From contig NZ_CP069354.1 of NCBI RefSeq assembly GCF_016864375.1, positions 1,116,001 to 1,180,000 on the forward strand: a DNA stretch of 64,000 nt, in the 5' to 3' direction. Below the pieces are notes generated by a model, which saw only the letters and a program-made list of their open reading frames with translations, did not search any database and was not told the origin of the DNA. Position numbers and translations under genes: made by a program. The stretch comes from Microvirga sp. VF16 (lineage in GTDB: Bacteria; Pseudomonadota; Alphaproteobacteria; Rhizobiales; Beijerinckiaceae). Shown here piece by piece: positions 47,439-58,308 of this stretch (positions are counted from its first letter, which is position 1; every line of letters begins with the position of its first letter).

Positions 47439-48056
47439 ATGAATCCGAACGACACGGAAAACCAGAACGCTGCCCCGCAGGCCGAGCCCGCCAACGATGC
47501 CACCCCTGAGGCAGCGTCCGCGCCCGAGGCCGATCCGATTGCCGTTCTCGAGGCCGAGAAGGCGGATCTGAAGGACAAGCTCCTGCGCCTGATGGCCGAT
47601 ATGGAGAATCTGCGCCGCCGGACGGCGCGGGAGATCACGGACGCCCGCACCTACGCCGTGACCAATTTTGCCCGCGACATGCTGAACGTGGCCGACAATG
47701 TCCGCCGCGCCATCGAGAGCGTGCCAGAGGAGGCGAGCAAGACCGCCGAGGGCGCCTTCAAGGGCCTCATCGAGGGCATCGACCTCACCGAGCGTGACCT
47801 TTTGAAGAACCTCGAGCGTCACGGCGTGAAGAAGCTCGACCCGCAGGGCCAGAAATTCGATCCCAACCTGCATCAGGCCATGTTCGAGATCCCCAATGCG
47901 GAGGTGCCGAACGGCACGGTCCTGCAGGTGGTCCAGTCGGGCTACGTCATCGGCGACCGCGTCCTGCGCCCGGCCCTGGTCGGTGTCTCCAAGGGTGGCC
48001 CGAAGGCCAACGGCAACGGCTCGGAGGCTGCGGATAATTCGTCGGCGGCTTCGTAG
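47439..48056 (+). CDS. grpE: Nucleotide exchange factor GrpE
   Basis: 205 residues. An N-terminal Glu/Ala/Pro-rich disordered part is followed by a long helix ([20 protein letters not shown]) and the conserved [20 protein letters not shown]. The C-terminal beta domain has [20 protein letters not shown] and [20 protein letters not shown]. GrpE releases ADP from DnaK. It is not next to hrcA or dnaK here but behind glnD. No CIRCE or heat-shock promoter was evident in the 63-base gap. Confidence 0.96.
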   Translation: MNPNDTENQNAAPQAEPANDATPEAASAPEADPIAVLEAEKADLKDKLLRLMADMENLRRRTAREITDARTYAVTNFARDMLNVADNVRRAIESVPEEASKTAEGAFKGLIEGIDLTERDLLKNLERHGVKKLDPQGQKFDPNLHQAMFEIPNAEVPNGTVLQVVQSGYVIGDRVLRPALVGVSKGGPKANGNGSEAADNSSAAS

Positions 48057-48086
48057 GGACATTCGAATTCGAGCCTGGCGCGGGGA

Positions 48087-48122
48087 TCCCCTCCCTCCTT
48101 GTGGGGGAGGGTTAGGAGGGGG
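48087..48122. repeat. CCCTCC-TTGTGGG-GGAGGG repeat, short copy
   Basis: CCCTCCCTCCTTGTGGGGGA followed by GGGTTAGGAGGGGG: a palindromic core (CCCTCC ... GGAGGG around TTGTG) as in the copies at 51230 and 62281. It lies in the grpE-TRIC gap. Confidence 0.6.
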
Positions 48123-48211
48123 GCGCTACCGAGAATGGCGGTTGCCTGAAACCGACCGACATGATCAATACCGGGGAGATTTACGGCTCCAGCAGGTAAG
48201 ATCGGGCCCCG

Positions 48212-48847
48212 GTGGACTTCCTTCAAAGCATCCCTTTCGAGACCATCGGCGTCGCCGTCTTCGCGCTCTCCGGCGCCCTGATGGCGGCCCGCAAGGGCAT
48301 GGATCCGTTCGGCTTCGCCCTGCTGGCCACGCTTACCGGCGTCGGCGGGGGCACCATCCGGGATCTGCTCATCGGCATCCGGCCGGTCTTCTGGGTCGGC
48401 GATCCGACCGACGTGCTCGTCTGCCTGATCGTGGCGGAGTTCGTCTTCGTCCTCGGGCCGAAGCGGGTCGCGATGATCGAGGGCGGTCGGCAGGGCCGCG
48501 TCCTTCTCTGGGCAGATGCCCTGGGTCTTGCCCTCTTCGCCGTCACCGGCACCGGCAAGGCGCTCGCCGCTGGCGTGCCGGCACTCTCCGCCATCGCGCT
48601 CGGCACCACCACCGCCACCTTCGGCGGCATCGTCCGCGATATCTTTGCCGGAACGACGCCGCTGGTGCTGCGTCAGGAGATCTATGTTACGGCCGCCGCC
48701 CTAGGGGCCAGCGTCATGGTCGCTCTGCAGGCTGCAGGCCTTGATCCGTTTTTGAGCGCCGCCGCGGGTTTCGCCGCGGCCTTCACGTTAAGGGCGCTTG
48801 CCCTCCTGCGTGGCTGGTCGCTGCCCGCGTTTCCCCGCCGCGATTAA
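48212..48847 (+). CDS. TRIC-type channel / UPF0126 (YicG-like) membrane protein
   Basis: 211 residues from a GTG start; seven predicted membrane helices in two repeats. Each repeat carries the glycine-rich signature: TLTGVGGGTIRDLLIG (first) and TATFGGIVRDIFAGTTPLVL (second). The family includes prokaryotic trimeric intracellular cation channels and YicG, reported as a glycine transporter; which of the two applies cannot be decided. No operon partners. Confidence 0.92.
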   Translation: MDFLQSIPFETIGVAVFALSGALMAARKGMDPFGFALLATLTGVGGGTIRDLLIGIRPVFWVGDPTDVLVCLIVAEFVFVLGPKRVAMIEGGRQGRVLLWADALGLALFAVTGTGKALAAGVPALSAIALGTTTATFGGIVRDIFAGTTPLVLRQEIYVTAAALGASVMVALQAAGLDPFLSAAAGFAAAFTLRALALLRGWSLPAFPRRD

Positions 48848-49782
48848 GGATTGAGGTCCACGCCGTCGATCACGGTCCGGAAGCGCGGCAGGTTCTGGTC
48901 GCGCTGCTCGACACGGGTGAGGCCGACCATGCGCACGTAGCGGTCGGGCTCGAAGCGAATCGTCTGCATCACCACGATCGGCTGGCCCGATTCCGCCTCC
49001 ACGGCCTTGGCGACGATCTCGTGCCAGTCCTGGCCCTTGAAGCGGAAGGAATCCGAGCGTTCGATCTTGATGTCCTTGAGGATCTGGTTGGAATTCAGCG
49101 CCGCATGAGCGAACTGCTTGCGCCGCTCCGCCGGCGGAACCGGGACATTGACGGTGGCCGCCATGATGAAGATCGGCTGCTCCACCGCCTTGACCGTATC
49201 CTTCGGCCCGTCGGTGAACAGGACAGAGTTGCCCGCCATCACCCGCACCGGGCGAAAACCCGCCTTGTCGCCGAGCCGGAAGGGCAGGGCGGAGATCTGT
49301 TCCTCAATCGAAACCGGGCCGCGCAGAGCGATGCTCTTCAGGGCTTCGCGCATCTGCGCCTCGCTGTAGCCGTCCTGGCCGCCGCGCACCTGCGCGATCA
49401 CGAGGGCCGTGAGGTCCTCGTCCTTGACGGCCATCACCCATTTGCGGCCTTGGACCGGCCCTGCCATGGTGCCGCCGATCAGCACGGCTGCCCTGGTGCC
49501 GAGCTTCAGGTTTTCGCGCGAGGTCTCGCTCATGCCCTGACGCTTCAGGGCATCCTTGGTCAATCCGTTCACCAACTGACCGTAAGCCCCCGCGGGCATT
49601 TCCACGAAGTTGATGGCGGCGGCCCTTCCCTCGCTCTCGAAGCCGCTGAAGCGCTTCGAGATGATCATGTCCTCGGGCGGGACAATGCCGATCCGCGACG
49701 CGGGCGGGAAAACCGGTTCGGCTGCGAAAGCGGCTTGAGCTGACAGGATGAGACCCAAAGCAGCGGCTGCAAAACCTTTCAT
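48844..49782 (-). CDS. Hypothetical periplasmic protein
   Basis: 312 residues with a clean signal peptide (MKGFAAAALGLILSAQAAFA, cleaved after residue 20). The mature part begins AEPVFPPASRIGIVPPEDMI and looks like a globular periplasmic protein with the stretch KRFSGFESEGRAAAINFVEM. I recall similar uncharacterised proteins in Rhizobiales but no defined function. Single gene; the stop overlaps the 3' end of the TRIC gene. Confidence 0.8.
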   Translation of the reverse strand: MKGFAAAALGLILSAQAAFAAEPVFPPASRIGIVPPEDMIISKRFSGFESEGRAAAINFVEMPAGAYGQLVNGLTKDALKRQGMSETSRENLKLGTRAAVLIGGTMAGPVQGRKWVMAVKDEDLTALVIAQVRGGQDGYSEAQMREALKSIALRGPVSIEEQISALPFRLGDKAGFRPVRVMAGNSVLFTDGPKDTVKAVEQPIFIMAATVNVPVPPAERRKQFAHAALNSNQILKDIKIERSDSFRFKGQDWHEIVAKAVEAESGQPIVVMQTIRFEPDRYVRMVGLTRVEQRDQNLPRFRTVIDGVDLNP

Positions 49783-49827
49783 GGATGCCTCTTCGAAGGA
49801 AACCTGCAGGTAATCATGGCCTTAAGG

Positions 49828-50448
49828 CTAAATCGGCTTGTCTACCTTGCGCAAGGTCAGATTGAGTCGACCGCCCTGCGGCAGCAGGTCCGAGCTTCCT
49901 GCCGTCAGCCTGTCGATGCCGTGATAGATCAGCCGCGCGGGGCCGCCGAACACGATTGCGTCGCCGGAGCGGAGCCTGATCGATTTCGTCGGGTCCTTCC
50001 GCTCCAGACCGCCATAGCGGAAGAGCGCCGTGTCCCCGAGGGAGAGCGACACGACGGGCGCGGCGAATTCCTCCTCGTCCTTGTCCTGGTGCATCCCCAT
50101 GCGGGCCGCGGGCTCGTAAAAATTGATCAGGCAGGCATCGGGCGGGTGCGGATAGTCGCTCAGGTCTTCCCAGGCGCGCAGCACCTGATCCGGCATGGCG
50201 GGCCAGGGCTCGCCGGTCTCTGGATGGGTCGACTGGTAGCGATAGCCCTCCACGTCCGACACCCAGCCGAGCGGCCCGCAATTGGTCATGCGCACGGAGA
50301 ACGGCTTTCCCGTGCGCGGCATGCGCGGCGTATAGAGCGGCGCCACGCGCGTAATCTCGCGCAGAGCTTGGAGCAGACGCTCCTGCGTCGGTCGGTCGAG
50401 ATAATCGGGATGGTAGGTGAGGCCGGGGACGAGAGTGATAGAGGACAT
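49828..50448 (-). CDS. alkB: Alpha-ketoglutarate-dependent dioxygenase AlkB
   Basis: Repairs alkylated bases by oxidative demethylation; about 206 residues. Iron ligands His120, Asp122 (MGMHQDKDE) and His176 (IYHGIDRL), with the ketoglutarate-binding Arg region RLNLTLRK (194-201). NFYEPAARMGMHQD is the family signature. The frame is open upstream through a fold-back repeat, which is discounted; the chosen ATG gives MSSITLVPGLTYHP. Not linked to ada here, which is at 59296. Confidence 0.94.
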   Translation of the reverse strand: MSSITLVPGLTYHPDYLDRPTQERLLQALREITRVAPLYTPRMPRTGKPFSVRMTNCGPLGWVSDVEGYRYQSTHPETGEPWPAMPDQVLRAWEDLSDYPHPPDACLINFYEPAARMGMHQDKDEEEFAAPVVSLSLGDTALFRYGGLERKDPTKSIRLRSGDAIVFGGPARLIYHGIDRLTAGSSDLLPQGGRLNLTLRKVDKPI

Positions 50449-50477
50449 GGTACGATTTTGAAGGATGCCACCGCCCG

Positions 50478-50558
50478 CGTCATCCCCGGGCTCGTCCCGG
50501 GGATCCACGTCTTGCTGCCGTTGAAAACGTGGATGGCCGGGACAAGCCCGGCCATGAC
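50478..50558. repeat. Fold-back repeat, CGTCAT...ATGAC type
   Basis: Starts CGTCATCCCCGGGCTCGTCC and ends GGGACAAGCCCGGCCATGAC, inverted. Inner pair GGGATCCACGTC / ACGTGGAT. Same type as 40961-41051. It lies between alkB and gpmA. Confidence 0.75.
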
Positions 50559-50587
50559 ATGTGAGGGTAATAAGGTCGGAGCGTCCC

Positions 50588-51208
50588 TTACCCCTCCAGC
50601 ACCTTCTTGCTGGCAACAGTGGTGTCGTCGTTGAGGTCGTAGACCAGCGGGATGCCGGTCGCGAGCTCGAGGCTCGGGATCGTCTCCGAGGTCAGGCCGT
50701 CGAGCACCATCACGAGGGCACGCAGCGAATTGCCGTGCGCGGCGACCAGCACGCGCTCGCCGCGCATGACGCGGGGCAGGATCTCGCGGATGTAGTAGGG
50801 CAGCACGCGGGCGACCGTGTCCTTCAGGCTCTCGCCGCCGGGAGGCGGCACGTCATAGGAGCGGCGCCAGAGATGGACCTGCTCCGCACCCCAGCGGGCG
50901 CGGGCATCGTCCTTGTTGAGGCCCGACAGATCGCCGTAATCGCGCTCGTTGAGTGCCTGGTTCGCGATGGTCTTCAGATTGGGTTGGCCGATCTCTTCCA
51001 GGATCAGCTTGCAGGTGAGCTGGGCGCGCGACAGATCGGACGTGAAAGCGACATCGAACTGGATGCCCATCTCCTTCAGGCGACGGCCGGCATTGCGCGC
51101 CTCCTCGATGCCGAGGTCGGTGAGTCCCGGATCCTTCCAGCCGGTGAACAGGTTCTTGAGGTTCCATTCGCTCTGGCCGTGGCGTGCAAGGACGAGAAGG
51201 CGGTTCAT
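50588..51208 (-). CDS. gpmA: 2,3-bisphosphoglycerate-dependent phosphoglycerate mutase
   Basis: Glycolytic enzyme, 206 residues, the short alphaproteobacterial form. The catalytic histidine is in [10 protein letters not shown] (His10), followed by [33 protein letters not shown] and the second histidine in [14 protein letters not shown]. It lies downstream of dapB on the same strand, with a repeat pair between them. Confidence 0.97.
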   Translation of the reverse strand: MNRLLVLARHGQSEWNLKNLFTGWKDPGLTDLGIEEARNAGRRLKEMGIQFDVAFTSDLSRAQLTCKLILEEIGQPNLKTIANQALNERDYGDLSGLNKDDARARWGAEQVHLWRRSYDVPPPGGESLKDTVARVLPYYIREILPRVMRGERVLVAAHGNSLRALVMVLDGLTSETIPSLELATGIPLVYDLNDDTTVASKKVLEG

Positions 51209-51229
51209 GCGAGAAGTTCTCCGCTTTGT

Positions 51230-51388
51230 TCCCCTCCCCCTTGCGGGGAGGGGTAGGGGTGGGGGTGGTTCGACCGGGTGGGACCGATCAGTTGATGCTG
51301 TATCAGCCGAATTGTTTCTTCAATTCAAGCGCAGCGCTCCGACTTTGCGACCCCCACCCTCGATCCCTCCCCGCAAGGGGGGAGGGAA
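51230..51388. repeat. CCCTCCCC...GGGGAGGG repeat, long paired copy
   Basis: Two inverted halves: CCCCTCCCCCTTGCGGGGAG at the left and CCCTCCCCGCAAGGGGGGAG at the right, with a further inverted pair GGGGTGGGGGTGG / CCCCCACCCTCG inside. The middle ~70 bases are unique. It lies between dapB and gpmA and resembles the inner element at 62281-62388. Confidence 0.8.
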
Positions 51389-51392
51389 AACA

Positions 51393-52208
51393 CTACAAAT
51401 CTTTGAGGCCAAGGACATTGGCCATGGTGTAATAGCCCGGCTTCTTGTCGAATCCCCAGAGCGCGGCCCTCACCGCGCCGCGGGCGAAGATGGTGCGGTC
51501 CTCGGCGCGATGGGACAACTCCAGGCGCTCGCCCTGGCCGGCGAAGATCACGGAGTGATCGCCGACCACGGAGCCGCCGCGCAGGGTCGCAAAGCCGATA
51601 TCGCCGGGATTGCGCGCGCCGGTATGGCCGTCGCGGCTCCGCACCGAGCGCTCCTTGAGCGAGATCTTGCGTCCCTCCGCTGCCGCCTCGCCGAGGAGAA
51701 GGGCGGTGCCCGATGGTGCATCCACCTTCATGCGGTGGTGCATTTCCAAAATCTCGATGTCGAAGTCTTCGCCGAGCGTCGCGGCGACCTTGCGCACCAG
51801 CCCCGCGAGAAGGTTCACGCCAAGCGACATGTTGCCGGACTGGATGATGCGCGCGTGCCTCGCGGCCGCCTCCAGCTTGGTGAAATCGGCCTCCTGAAGG
51901 CCGGTGGTGCCGATCACATGGACGATGCGCGCCTGAGCGGCGAGAGCGGCAAAAGCCGTGGTGGCGGCAGGCGCCGTGAAATCGAGAACGCCATCGGCCT
52001 GGGCGAAGACGGTGAGCGGATCGTCGGTCACATCCACGTCGAGGAGACCGACCCCGGCAAGCAGCCCGGCATCGTGCCCGAGCGCGGGAGAGCCCTCCCG
52101 CTCGATGGCGCCGACGAGCGTGCAGCCCTCGGTCTCGGCCACGGTTTTGATGAGCATGCGCCCCATGCGTCCGGCAGCCCCCACCACGACGAGTCGCATC
52201 TCGCTCAT
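51393..52208 (-). CDS. dapB: 4-hydroxy-tetrahydrodipicolinate reductase
   Basis: Lysine and diaminopimelate pathway enzyme; 271 residues. Nucleotide loop [12 protein letters not shown], then [12 protein letters not shown], the substrate motif [18 protein letters not shown] with the catalytic His-His, and the C-terminal [14 protein letters not shown]. The order dapB-gpmA is common in Rhizobiales. Good start context. Confidence 0.97.
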   Translation of the reverse strand: MSEMRLVVVGAAGRMGRMLIKTVAETEGCTLVGAIEREGSPALGHDAGLLAGVGLLDVDVTDDPLTVFAQADGVLDFTAPAATTAFAALAAQARIVHVIGTTGLQEADFTKLEAAARHARIIQSGNMSLGVNLLAGLVRKVAATLGEDFDIEILEMHHRMKVDAPSGTALLLGEAAAEGRKISLKERSVRSRDGHTGARNPGDIGFATLRGGSVVGDHSVIFAGQGERLELSHRAEDRTIFARGAVRAALWGFDKKPGYYTMANVLGLKDL

Positions 52209-52304
52209 GCCGCTCTCCTGTTGTTTCGGGCTCCGGGTATAGCCGCTTAAGGTGGGGCTGAGAAGCGTGGAGGTGGATGCTTTATCCTGCCACTACGTAG
52301 CTTG

Positions 52305-52447
52305 CACTGTCATTCCGGGGCGCCGTAGGCGAGCCCGGAATCCATAGTCGCTGACGTTGCATAAGAAGGCGCAACGCTAGTCACCCCTTCTTGAGATGTG
52401 GTGGTTATGGATTCCGGGCCCCGCTACGCGGCCCCGGAATGACAGTG
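52305..52447. repeat. Fold-back element, ~143 bp, best-preserved copy
   Basis: Ends CACTGTCATTCCGGGG and CCCCGGAATGACAGTG are exact inverted repeats; the next inner pair CCCGGAATCCATA / TATGGATTCCGGG is also exact. The centre (TCGCTGACGTTGCATAAGAA and so on) is shared in part with 34807-34937. It looks like a small non-autonomous mobile element. It lies between dapB and the DUF1330 genes. Confidence 0.88.
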
Positions 52448-52463
52448 GGATGTCGGTGCACCA

Positions 52464-52766
52464 CTAACCCGGCTGCGGGCCTTCGTAGGCCTCGATGATG
52501 ATGATGTCCGCCACCGCGTGGCCGTCACGCTCGGCTTTTGCCGCCTGGTACTCGGGCGAGTCCCAGCATTCCAGGGCCGCCTGATAGCTCGGGAACTCGA
52601 TCACCACGTTGCGGGCGCGGGCTCCGCCCTCGGCCACGCGATACGCGCCGCCGCGGACCAGGAAGCGGGCGCCGTATTTGGCGAAAGGGATTGCGTTGGC
52701 CTTCACGTAATTCTGGTAGGCGTCGGGGTTCGAGACGTCGACGCGGCCGATCCAGTAGCCCTTCAT
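52464..52766 (-). CDS. DUF1330 family protein (copy 2)
   Basis: 100 residues. Dimeric alpha-beta barrel fold expected: KGYWIGRVDVSNPDAYQNYV, then FLVRGGAYRVAEG and ARNVVIEFPSYQAALECWDS. Three bases separate it from the paralogue upstream. Function unknown. Confidence 0.9.
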   Translation of the reverse strand: MKGYWIGRVDVSNPDAYQNYVKANAIPFAKYGARFLVRGGAYRVAEGGARARNVVIEFPSYQAALECWDSPEYQAAKAERDGHAVADIIIIEAYEGPQPG

Positions 52767-52769
52767 GGC

Positions 52770-53057
52770 TCAGGCTCCTTCGACAAGAACAAATTCGGCG
52801 ACGCAGGCGCCTTCGCGCTTGGCCTTGGCGGCCTGGTACTCCGGCGAGTTGTAATAGGTCCGGGCCTGCTCGACGGAGTCGAACTCGATCACCACGTTGC
52901 GGGGCCGCACCTCGCCCTCGAGCGCCTCATAGGCGCCGCCGCGCACCAGCGGCCGCCCGCCATACTGGCGGATCGCCTCCGTGGCGCCCTTGGCGTATTC
53001 CGCATAGGCCTCGGGGTTGGTGACGGTCACGCGGGCAATGACATAGCCTTTGGGCAT
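52770..53057 (-). CDS. DUF1330 family protein (copy 1)
   Basis: 95 residues, close in sequence to its downstream neighbour (KGYVIARVTVTNPEAYAEYA, PLVRGGAYEALEGE and PRNVVIEFDSVEQARTYYNS). The pair is a tandem duplication, probably co-transcribed. Members resemble small monooxygenase-like barrels without known substrates. Confidence 0.9.
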   Translation of the reverse strand: MPKGYVIARVTVTNPEAYAEYAKGATEAIRQYGGRPLVRGGAYEALEGEVRPRNVVIEFDSVEQARTYYNSPEYQAAKAKREGACVAEFVLVEGA

Positions 53058-53084
53058 GAAGCGCTCCTCTTATGGTTCGGGGAT

Positions 53085-53110
53085 GGAAGCCCCCTCTCCA
53101 CAAGGGAGAG
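53085..53110. repeat. CCCTCTCC-ACAAG-GGAGAGGG repeat core
   Basis: CCCCTCTCCACAAGGGAGAG forms a short palindrome, akin to the half-elements at 51230 and 62281. It lies between pyrF and the DUF1330 pair and may end pyrF transcription. Confidence 0.5.
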
Positions 53111-53135
53111 GGAAAAGGTCGAGATGCCGTTGAGG

Positions 53136-53870
53136 TCACGATGCTTGGGCGATTTCCCGAACAATCGCTTCCGCCGCAGCGCGCGGATCGGCGGCCTTCA
53201 CGATGGGGCGGGCCACCACGAGGTGATTGGCGCCGAGCCGAATGCCCTCGGCGGGCGTCACGACGCGCTTCTGGTCGCCGGCATCCGCACCGGCGGGCCG
53301 AATGCCTGGGGTGACGATGAGCCGGTCGGGGCCGACGATCGAGCGCACGCGCTCCGCTTCCGTCGCGGCGCAGACGATGCCGTCGATGCCGAGATCCCGC
53401 GCCTGTCCCGCGCGGCGGGCGACGAGCTCCGCGGCCGAAACGGGGGCATAGCCCGCCTCGACGAGGTCGTTGTCGTCGTAAGACGTGAGCACGGTCACCG
53501 CGAGGATCTTCAGGTCCGTTCCGACCTTGCCGGCGACGGCAGACCGCATGGTCTGCGGATAGGCATGCACCGTCAGGAACGTGGCGCCGAGGCGGGCGAC
53601 CGAGCGCACGCCTTCCTCCACGGTGTTGCCGATGTCGTGGAGCTTGAGGTCGAGGAAGACCTTCTTGCCCTGGCCGATCAGCTCGCGGGCGAACTCGAAG
53701 CCGCCGGCGTAAGCCAGCTGATAGCCGATCTTGTAGAAGGTGCCTGCGTCGCCGATGCGAAGGACGACCGAGCGCGCCTCCTCGACGCTAGCGACGTCGA
53801 GGCCGATGATGAGTTTGTCGCGAATGTCTCCTGAAGCGGAATTCGTCGGGAGAGACATCGCAGCGCTCAT
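53136..53870 (-). CDS. pyrF: Orotidine 5'-phosphate decarboxylase
   Basis: Last step of UMP synthesis; 244 residues. The catalytic Asp-Lys array is [14 protein letters not shown], followed by [14 protein letters not shown] and [17 protein letters not shown]. Another in-frame ATG at residue 5 is possible. Overlaps the upstream methyltransferase stop (ATGA), so the two are co-translated. Confidence 0.97.
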   Translation of the reverse strand: MSAAMSLPTNSASGDIRDKLIIGLDVASVEEARSVVLRIGDAGTFYKIGYQLAYAGGFEFARELIGQGKKVFLDLKLHDIGNTVEEGVRSVARLGATFLTVHAYPQTMRSAVAGKVGTDLKILAVTVLTSYDDNDLVEAGYAPVSAAELVARRAGQARDLGIDGIVCAATEAERVRSIVGPDRLIVTPGIRPAGADAGDQKRVVTPAEGIRLGANHLVVARPIVKAADPRAAAEAIVREIAQAS

Positions 53871-54490
53871 GGATGATTGACCTTGTTGTAGACCCAGACG
53901 CGGGCCGGGGGCAGGTTGCGCCAGATCCGGTTGGAGGCTCTGGCCTTATGGGTTTGAGAGCGCGCCGGGATCGGCGGCACCACCGCATAGGTGAATTGGA
54001 TGAAGGGCGCGTGGGGGTGCATCAGTTCCTGCGCGGCCTCCAGGAGGTCCAGACGCTGGTCCATGGGCTTGGTGAAGAGCGGCAGGCTCGACACGGTGGC
54101 GGCCGCCGGCTCCTTCAGGATGTCGGATAACGTTTCTTTGAGATCGTAGGCATCACCCTGGATGATCGTCGCCTTGGGAAAGCGCCGCTTCAGGAGCTGG
54201 CAGAATTCGGGACTGTATTCGATCAGGACCAAGCGATCCTGGGCTACGCCGCGCCGGATCAGGGCGTCGGTCACCGGACCGGTGCCGGGGCCGAGCTCGA
54301 TGACGGGACCGGGAATGCGCGGATCCACGTAAGACGCCATGGTCCGGGCCAGGATCCTGCCGGAAGGGGTCACGGCCCCGACGACGAGGGGCCGTTCGAG
54401 CCAGGAGCGCAGGAACCGGGCTTCGTCCTGGAAACGATCCTTCTTGAGGGGGATTTTCCGGGCCGTTGGCCGTTGGAACGACTGAAGCAC
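53867..54490 (-). CDS. SAM-dependent methyltransferase, PmtA-like
   Basis: 207 residues. SAM motif I is [20 protein letters not shown], followed by [19 protein letters not shown] and [20 protein letters not shown]. This matches the phosphatidylethanolamine N-methyltransferase group of alphaproteobacteria, which makes phosphatidylcholine, and also rRNA-methylase-like relatives. The dnaJ-pmtA order is frequent in the order. Start and substrate are moderately certain. Confidence 0.8.
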   Translation of the reverse strand: MLQSFQRPTARKIPLKKDRFQDEARFLRSWLERPLVVGAVTPSGRILARTMASYVDPRIPGPVIELGPGTGPVTDALIRRGVAQDRLVLIEYSPEFCQLLKRRFPKATIIQGDAYDLKETLSDILKEPAAATVSSLPLFTKPMDQRLDLLEAAQELMHPHAPFIQFTYAVVPPIPARSQTHKARASNRIWRNLPPARVWVYNKVNHP

Positions 54491-54540
54491 TGATCAGGAC
54501 CCCTTGTGCGACGGATCACGTTGGCTGTTTAGAACCCTAG

Positions 54541-54588
54541 AGCATCGATCCCAAAAGTGGAGGCCACTTTCGGGATCGATCCGATGCT
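54541..54588. repeat. Family A palindromic element
   Basis: Outer arms AGCATCG / CGATGCT with inner ATCGATCCCAAAAGTGG / CCACTTTCGGGATCGAT (one mismatch). It lies upstream of the pmtA-like gene, 12 bases from a family B element. Confidence 0.88.
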
Positions 54589-54600
54589 TCTCATTTAACG

Positions 54601-54653
54601 AGCGCATCGTCTAGAGCGGAAAAACTGGATCCACTTCTTCCGCACGATGCGCT
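54601..54653. repeat. Family B palindromic element
   Basis: Outer ten-base arms AGCGCATCGT / ACGATGCGCT with an inner GCGGAAAAACTGG / CACTTCTTCCGC. The A-B tandem repeats the arrangement found inside the SsuC-type permease. Confidence 0.8.
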
Positions 54654-54671
54654 GAGAAAACGACCGTCAAG

Positions 54672-55823
54672 TTAAGTTGATCCGCCCAAGCCGTCGATAA
54701 ACTCACGGAAGCGCGAGAAGAAGCCCGAGCTTTCCGGGTGGTTTTCCTTCGAGCATTCCTGGTCGAACTCCATCAGGAGCTCGCGCTGGCGCTTGGTGAG
54801 CTTCTGCGGGGTCTCCACAACAACCTGGATGTAGAGGTCACCCACATCCCGCGAGCGCAGCACCGGCATGCCCTTGCCCTTGAGACGGAACTGTTTGCCG
54901 GTCTGGGTGCCCTCGGGCACCTTGACGAGGGCTTCCGCGCCGCCGAGCGTCGGAACGCTGAATTCGCCGCCGAGCGCCGCCGTCACCATGGAGATCGGCA
55001 CGCGGCAGAACAGGTCCGCCCCGTCGCGTTGATAGAATGGATGCGGCTTGAGCGACAGGAAGATGTAGAGATCGCCGGGAGGCCCGCCGCGCAGGCCGGC
55101 CTCGCCTTCGCCCGCGAGCCGGATGCGTGTGCCGTCCTCGACACCCGCCGGAATGTTGACCGAGAGCGTGCGCTCGCGGGTGACGCGGCCGGCGCCGCCG
55201 CACTGGCCGCAGGGATCGTCGATGACCTCGCCGCGCCCATGGCAGTTGGGGCAGGTGCGCTCGATGGAGAAGAAGCCCTGTGTCGCGCGAACCCGGCCGG
55301 CGCCGCCGCAGGTGGGGCAGGCCTTGGGCTTGGAACCCGGCTTCGCGCCGCTCCCCGAGCAGGCCTCGCAGGTGATGGAGGTGGGGATCTTCAGCTCGGC
55401 GGTCTTGCCGTTGAAGGCTTCGTCGAGGGAGATCTCGAGGTTGTAGCGCATGTCGGCGCCGCGCTCGCGTCCGCCGGCGCCACGCCCCCGTCCACCGCCG
55501 CGTCCGGTGGCATCGCCGAAGAAATTCTCGAAGATGTCCGACATGAAGTCGGAGAAATCGCCGCCGAAGCCCGGTCCGCCGCCGCCCGGCCCGCCATTGG
55601 CGAAGGCCGCATGGCCGTAGCGGTCGTAGGCCGCGCGCTTCTGGCCGTCGGAGAGGGTCTGGTAGGCCTCGTTCAGCTCCTTGAACTTGACCTCGGCCTC
55701 GTGGTCGCCCGGGTTGCGGTCCGGGTGGTACTGCATCGCGAGCTTGCGGAAGGCGGATTTCATCTCCGCTTCGCTGGCGGTCTTCGCGACGCCGAGAATC
55801 TCGTAATAATCGCGCTTGGACAT
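54672..55823 (-). CDS. dnaJ: Chaperone DnaJ
   Basis: 383 residues. J domain 1-70 with HPD at 33-35; a Gly/Phe-rich region (~75-122, unusually Gly/Arg-rich); four zinc-binding CxxCxGxG units from 152 to 212; C-terminal substrate-binding domains. Works with DnaK and GrpE. It follows dnaK, separated by ~205 bases with a terminator-like hairpin. Confidence 0.98.
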   Translation of the reverse strand: MSKRDYYEILGVAKTASEAEMKSAFRKLAMQYHPDRNPGDHEAEVKFKELNEAYQTLSDGQKRAAYDRYGHAAFANGGPGGGGPGFGGDFSDFMSDIFENFFGDATGRGGGRGRGAGGRERGADMRYNLEISLDEAFNGKTAELKIPTSITCEACSGSGAKPGSKPKACPTCGGAGRVRATQGFFSIERTCPNCHGRGEVIDDPCGQCGGAGRVTRERTLSVNIPAGVEDGTRIRLAGEGEAGLRGGPPGDLYIFLSLKPHPFYQRDGADLFCRVPISMVTAALGGEFSVPTLGGAEALVKVPEGTQTGKQFRLKGKGMPVLRSRDVGDLYIQVVVETPQKLTKRQRELLMEFDQECSKENHPESSGFFSRFREFIDGLGGST

Positions 55824-55977
55824 GTCAGGCGCCCCTCGGAGCGTCGGTGTGCTCCGTCATGTTGCCGGACCGTTTTGCCTGCGCTGCACAGGGAAAGGCT
55901 CCGGAAGCCTTTGCCAGAACATCGCGAGAGGCGGTCGTTTGATCGGTCATTGGTGTTCTTAACTCGTTTCATGAAAA

Positions 55978-56005
55978 CGGCACCCGGTCACGAAACCGGG
56001 TGCCG
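55978..56005. terminator. Hairpin between dnaK and dnaJ
   Basis: Eleven-base arms CGGCACCCGGT / ACCGGGTGCCG with a loop of about six bases and T runs on both strands (GTTTTC on the minus side). It should end much of the dnaK transcript and lower dnaJ expression relative to dnaK. Confidence 0.85.
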
Positions 56006-56030
56006 ATTTTCTTAAGATTCGCTCATAGTT

Positions 56031-57947
<1,917 letters not shown>

Positions 57948-58069
57948 GGCGGGATCCCTCACTTTCAAGCAGACCGCCGAGCCCTAAAAGCAGCCCGGCC
58001 CATGGCTTACTGGATGTTGCTGACTGATTGCCGGGACCGCCTCAACCGAGCCGGGCCCGTGCTGGCGCT

Positions 58070-58099
58070 GATATAAGAAGGGGTTTTCGGGGCTGCAAG
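58070..58099 (-). promoter_or_regulatory. RpoH-type promoter candidate upstream of dnaK
   Basis: On the minus strand CTTGCAG is followed, after about 15 bases beginning CCCCGAAAACCCC, by CTTATATC. This agrees with the alphaproteobacterial sigma32 pattern CTTG...CYTATNT. The start would be near 58063, about 115 bases upstream of the dnaK ATG. No CIRCE is present. Confidence 0.55.
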
Positions 58100-58308
58100 A
58101 CAATCCTGAAGGCTAGATTGCCTCATTTCGTCTGATCCGGGGCCTGTTGCATGACTGCAATGGCGAGACCTTCCCGGTTTGGTTGCCCGGTTTGGTCGCG
58201 GCAACGCTTTCGGGAAGAGGCATGATACGTCATTGCAACGGCATGGCTTCGCGACAGCGAGATTTTTCGCCCTATCTAGGCAGGAAACATCGCAATACGG
58301 TAACGGTC

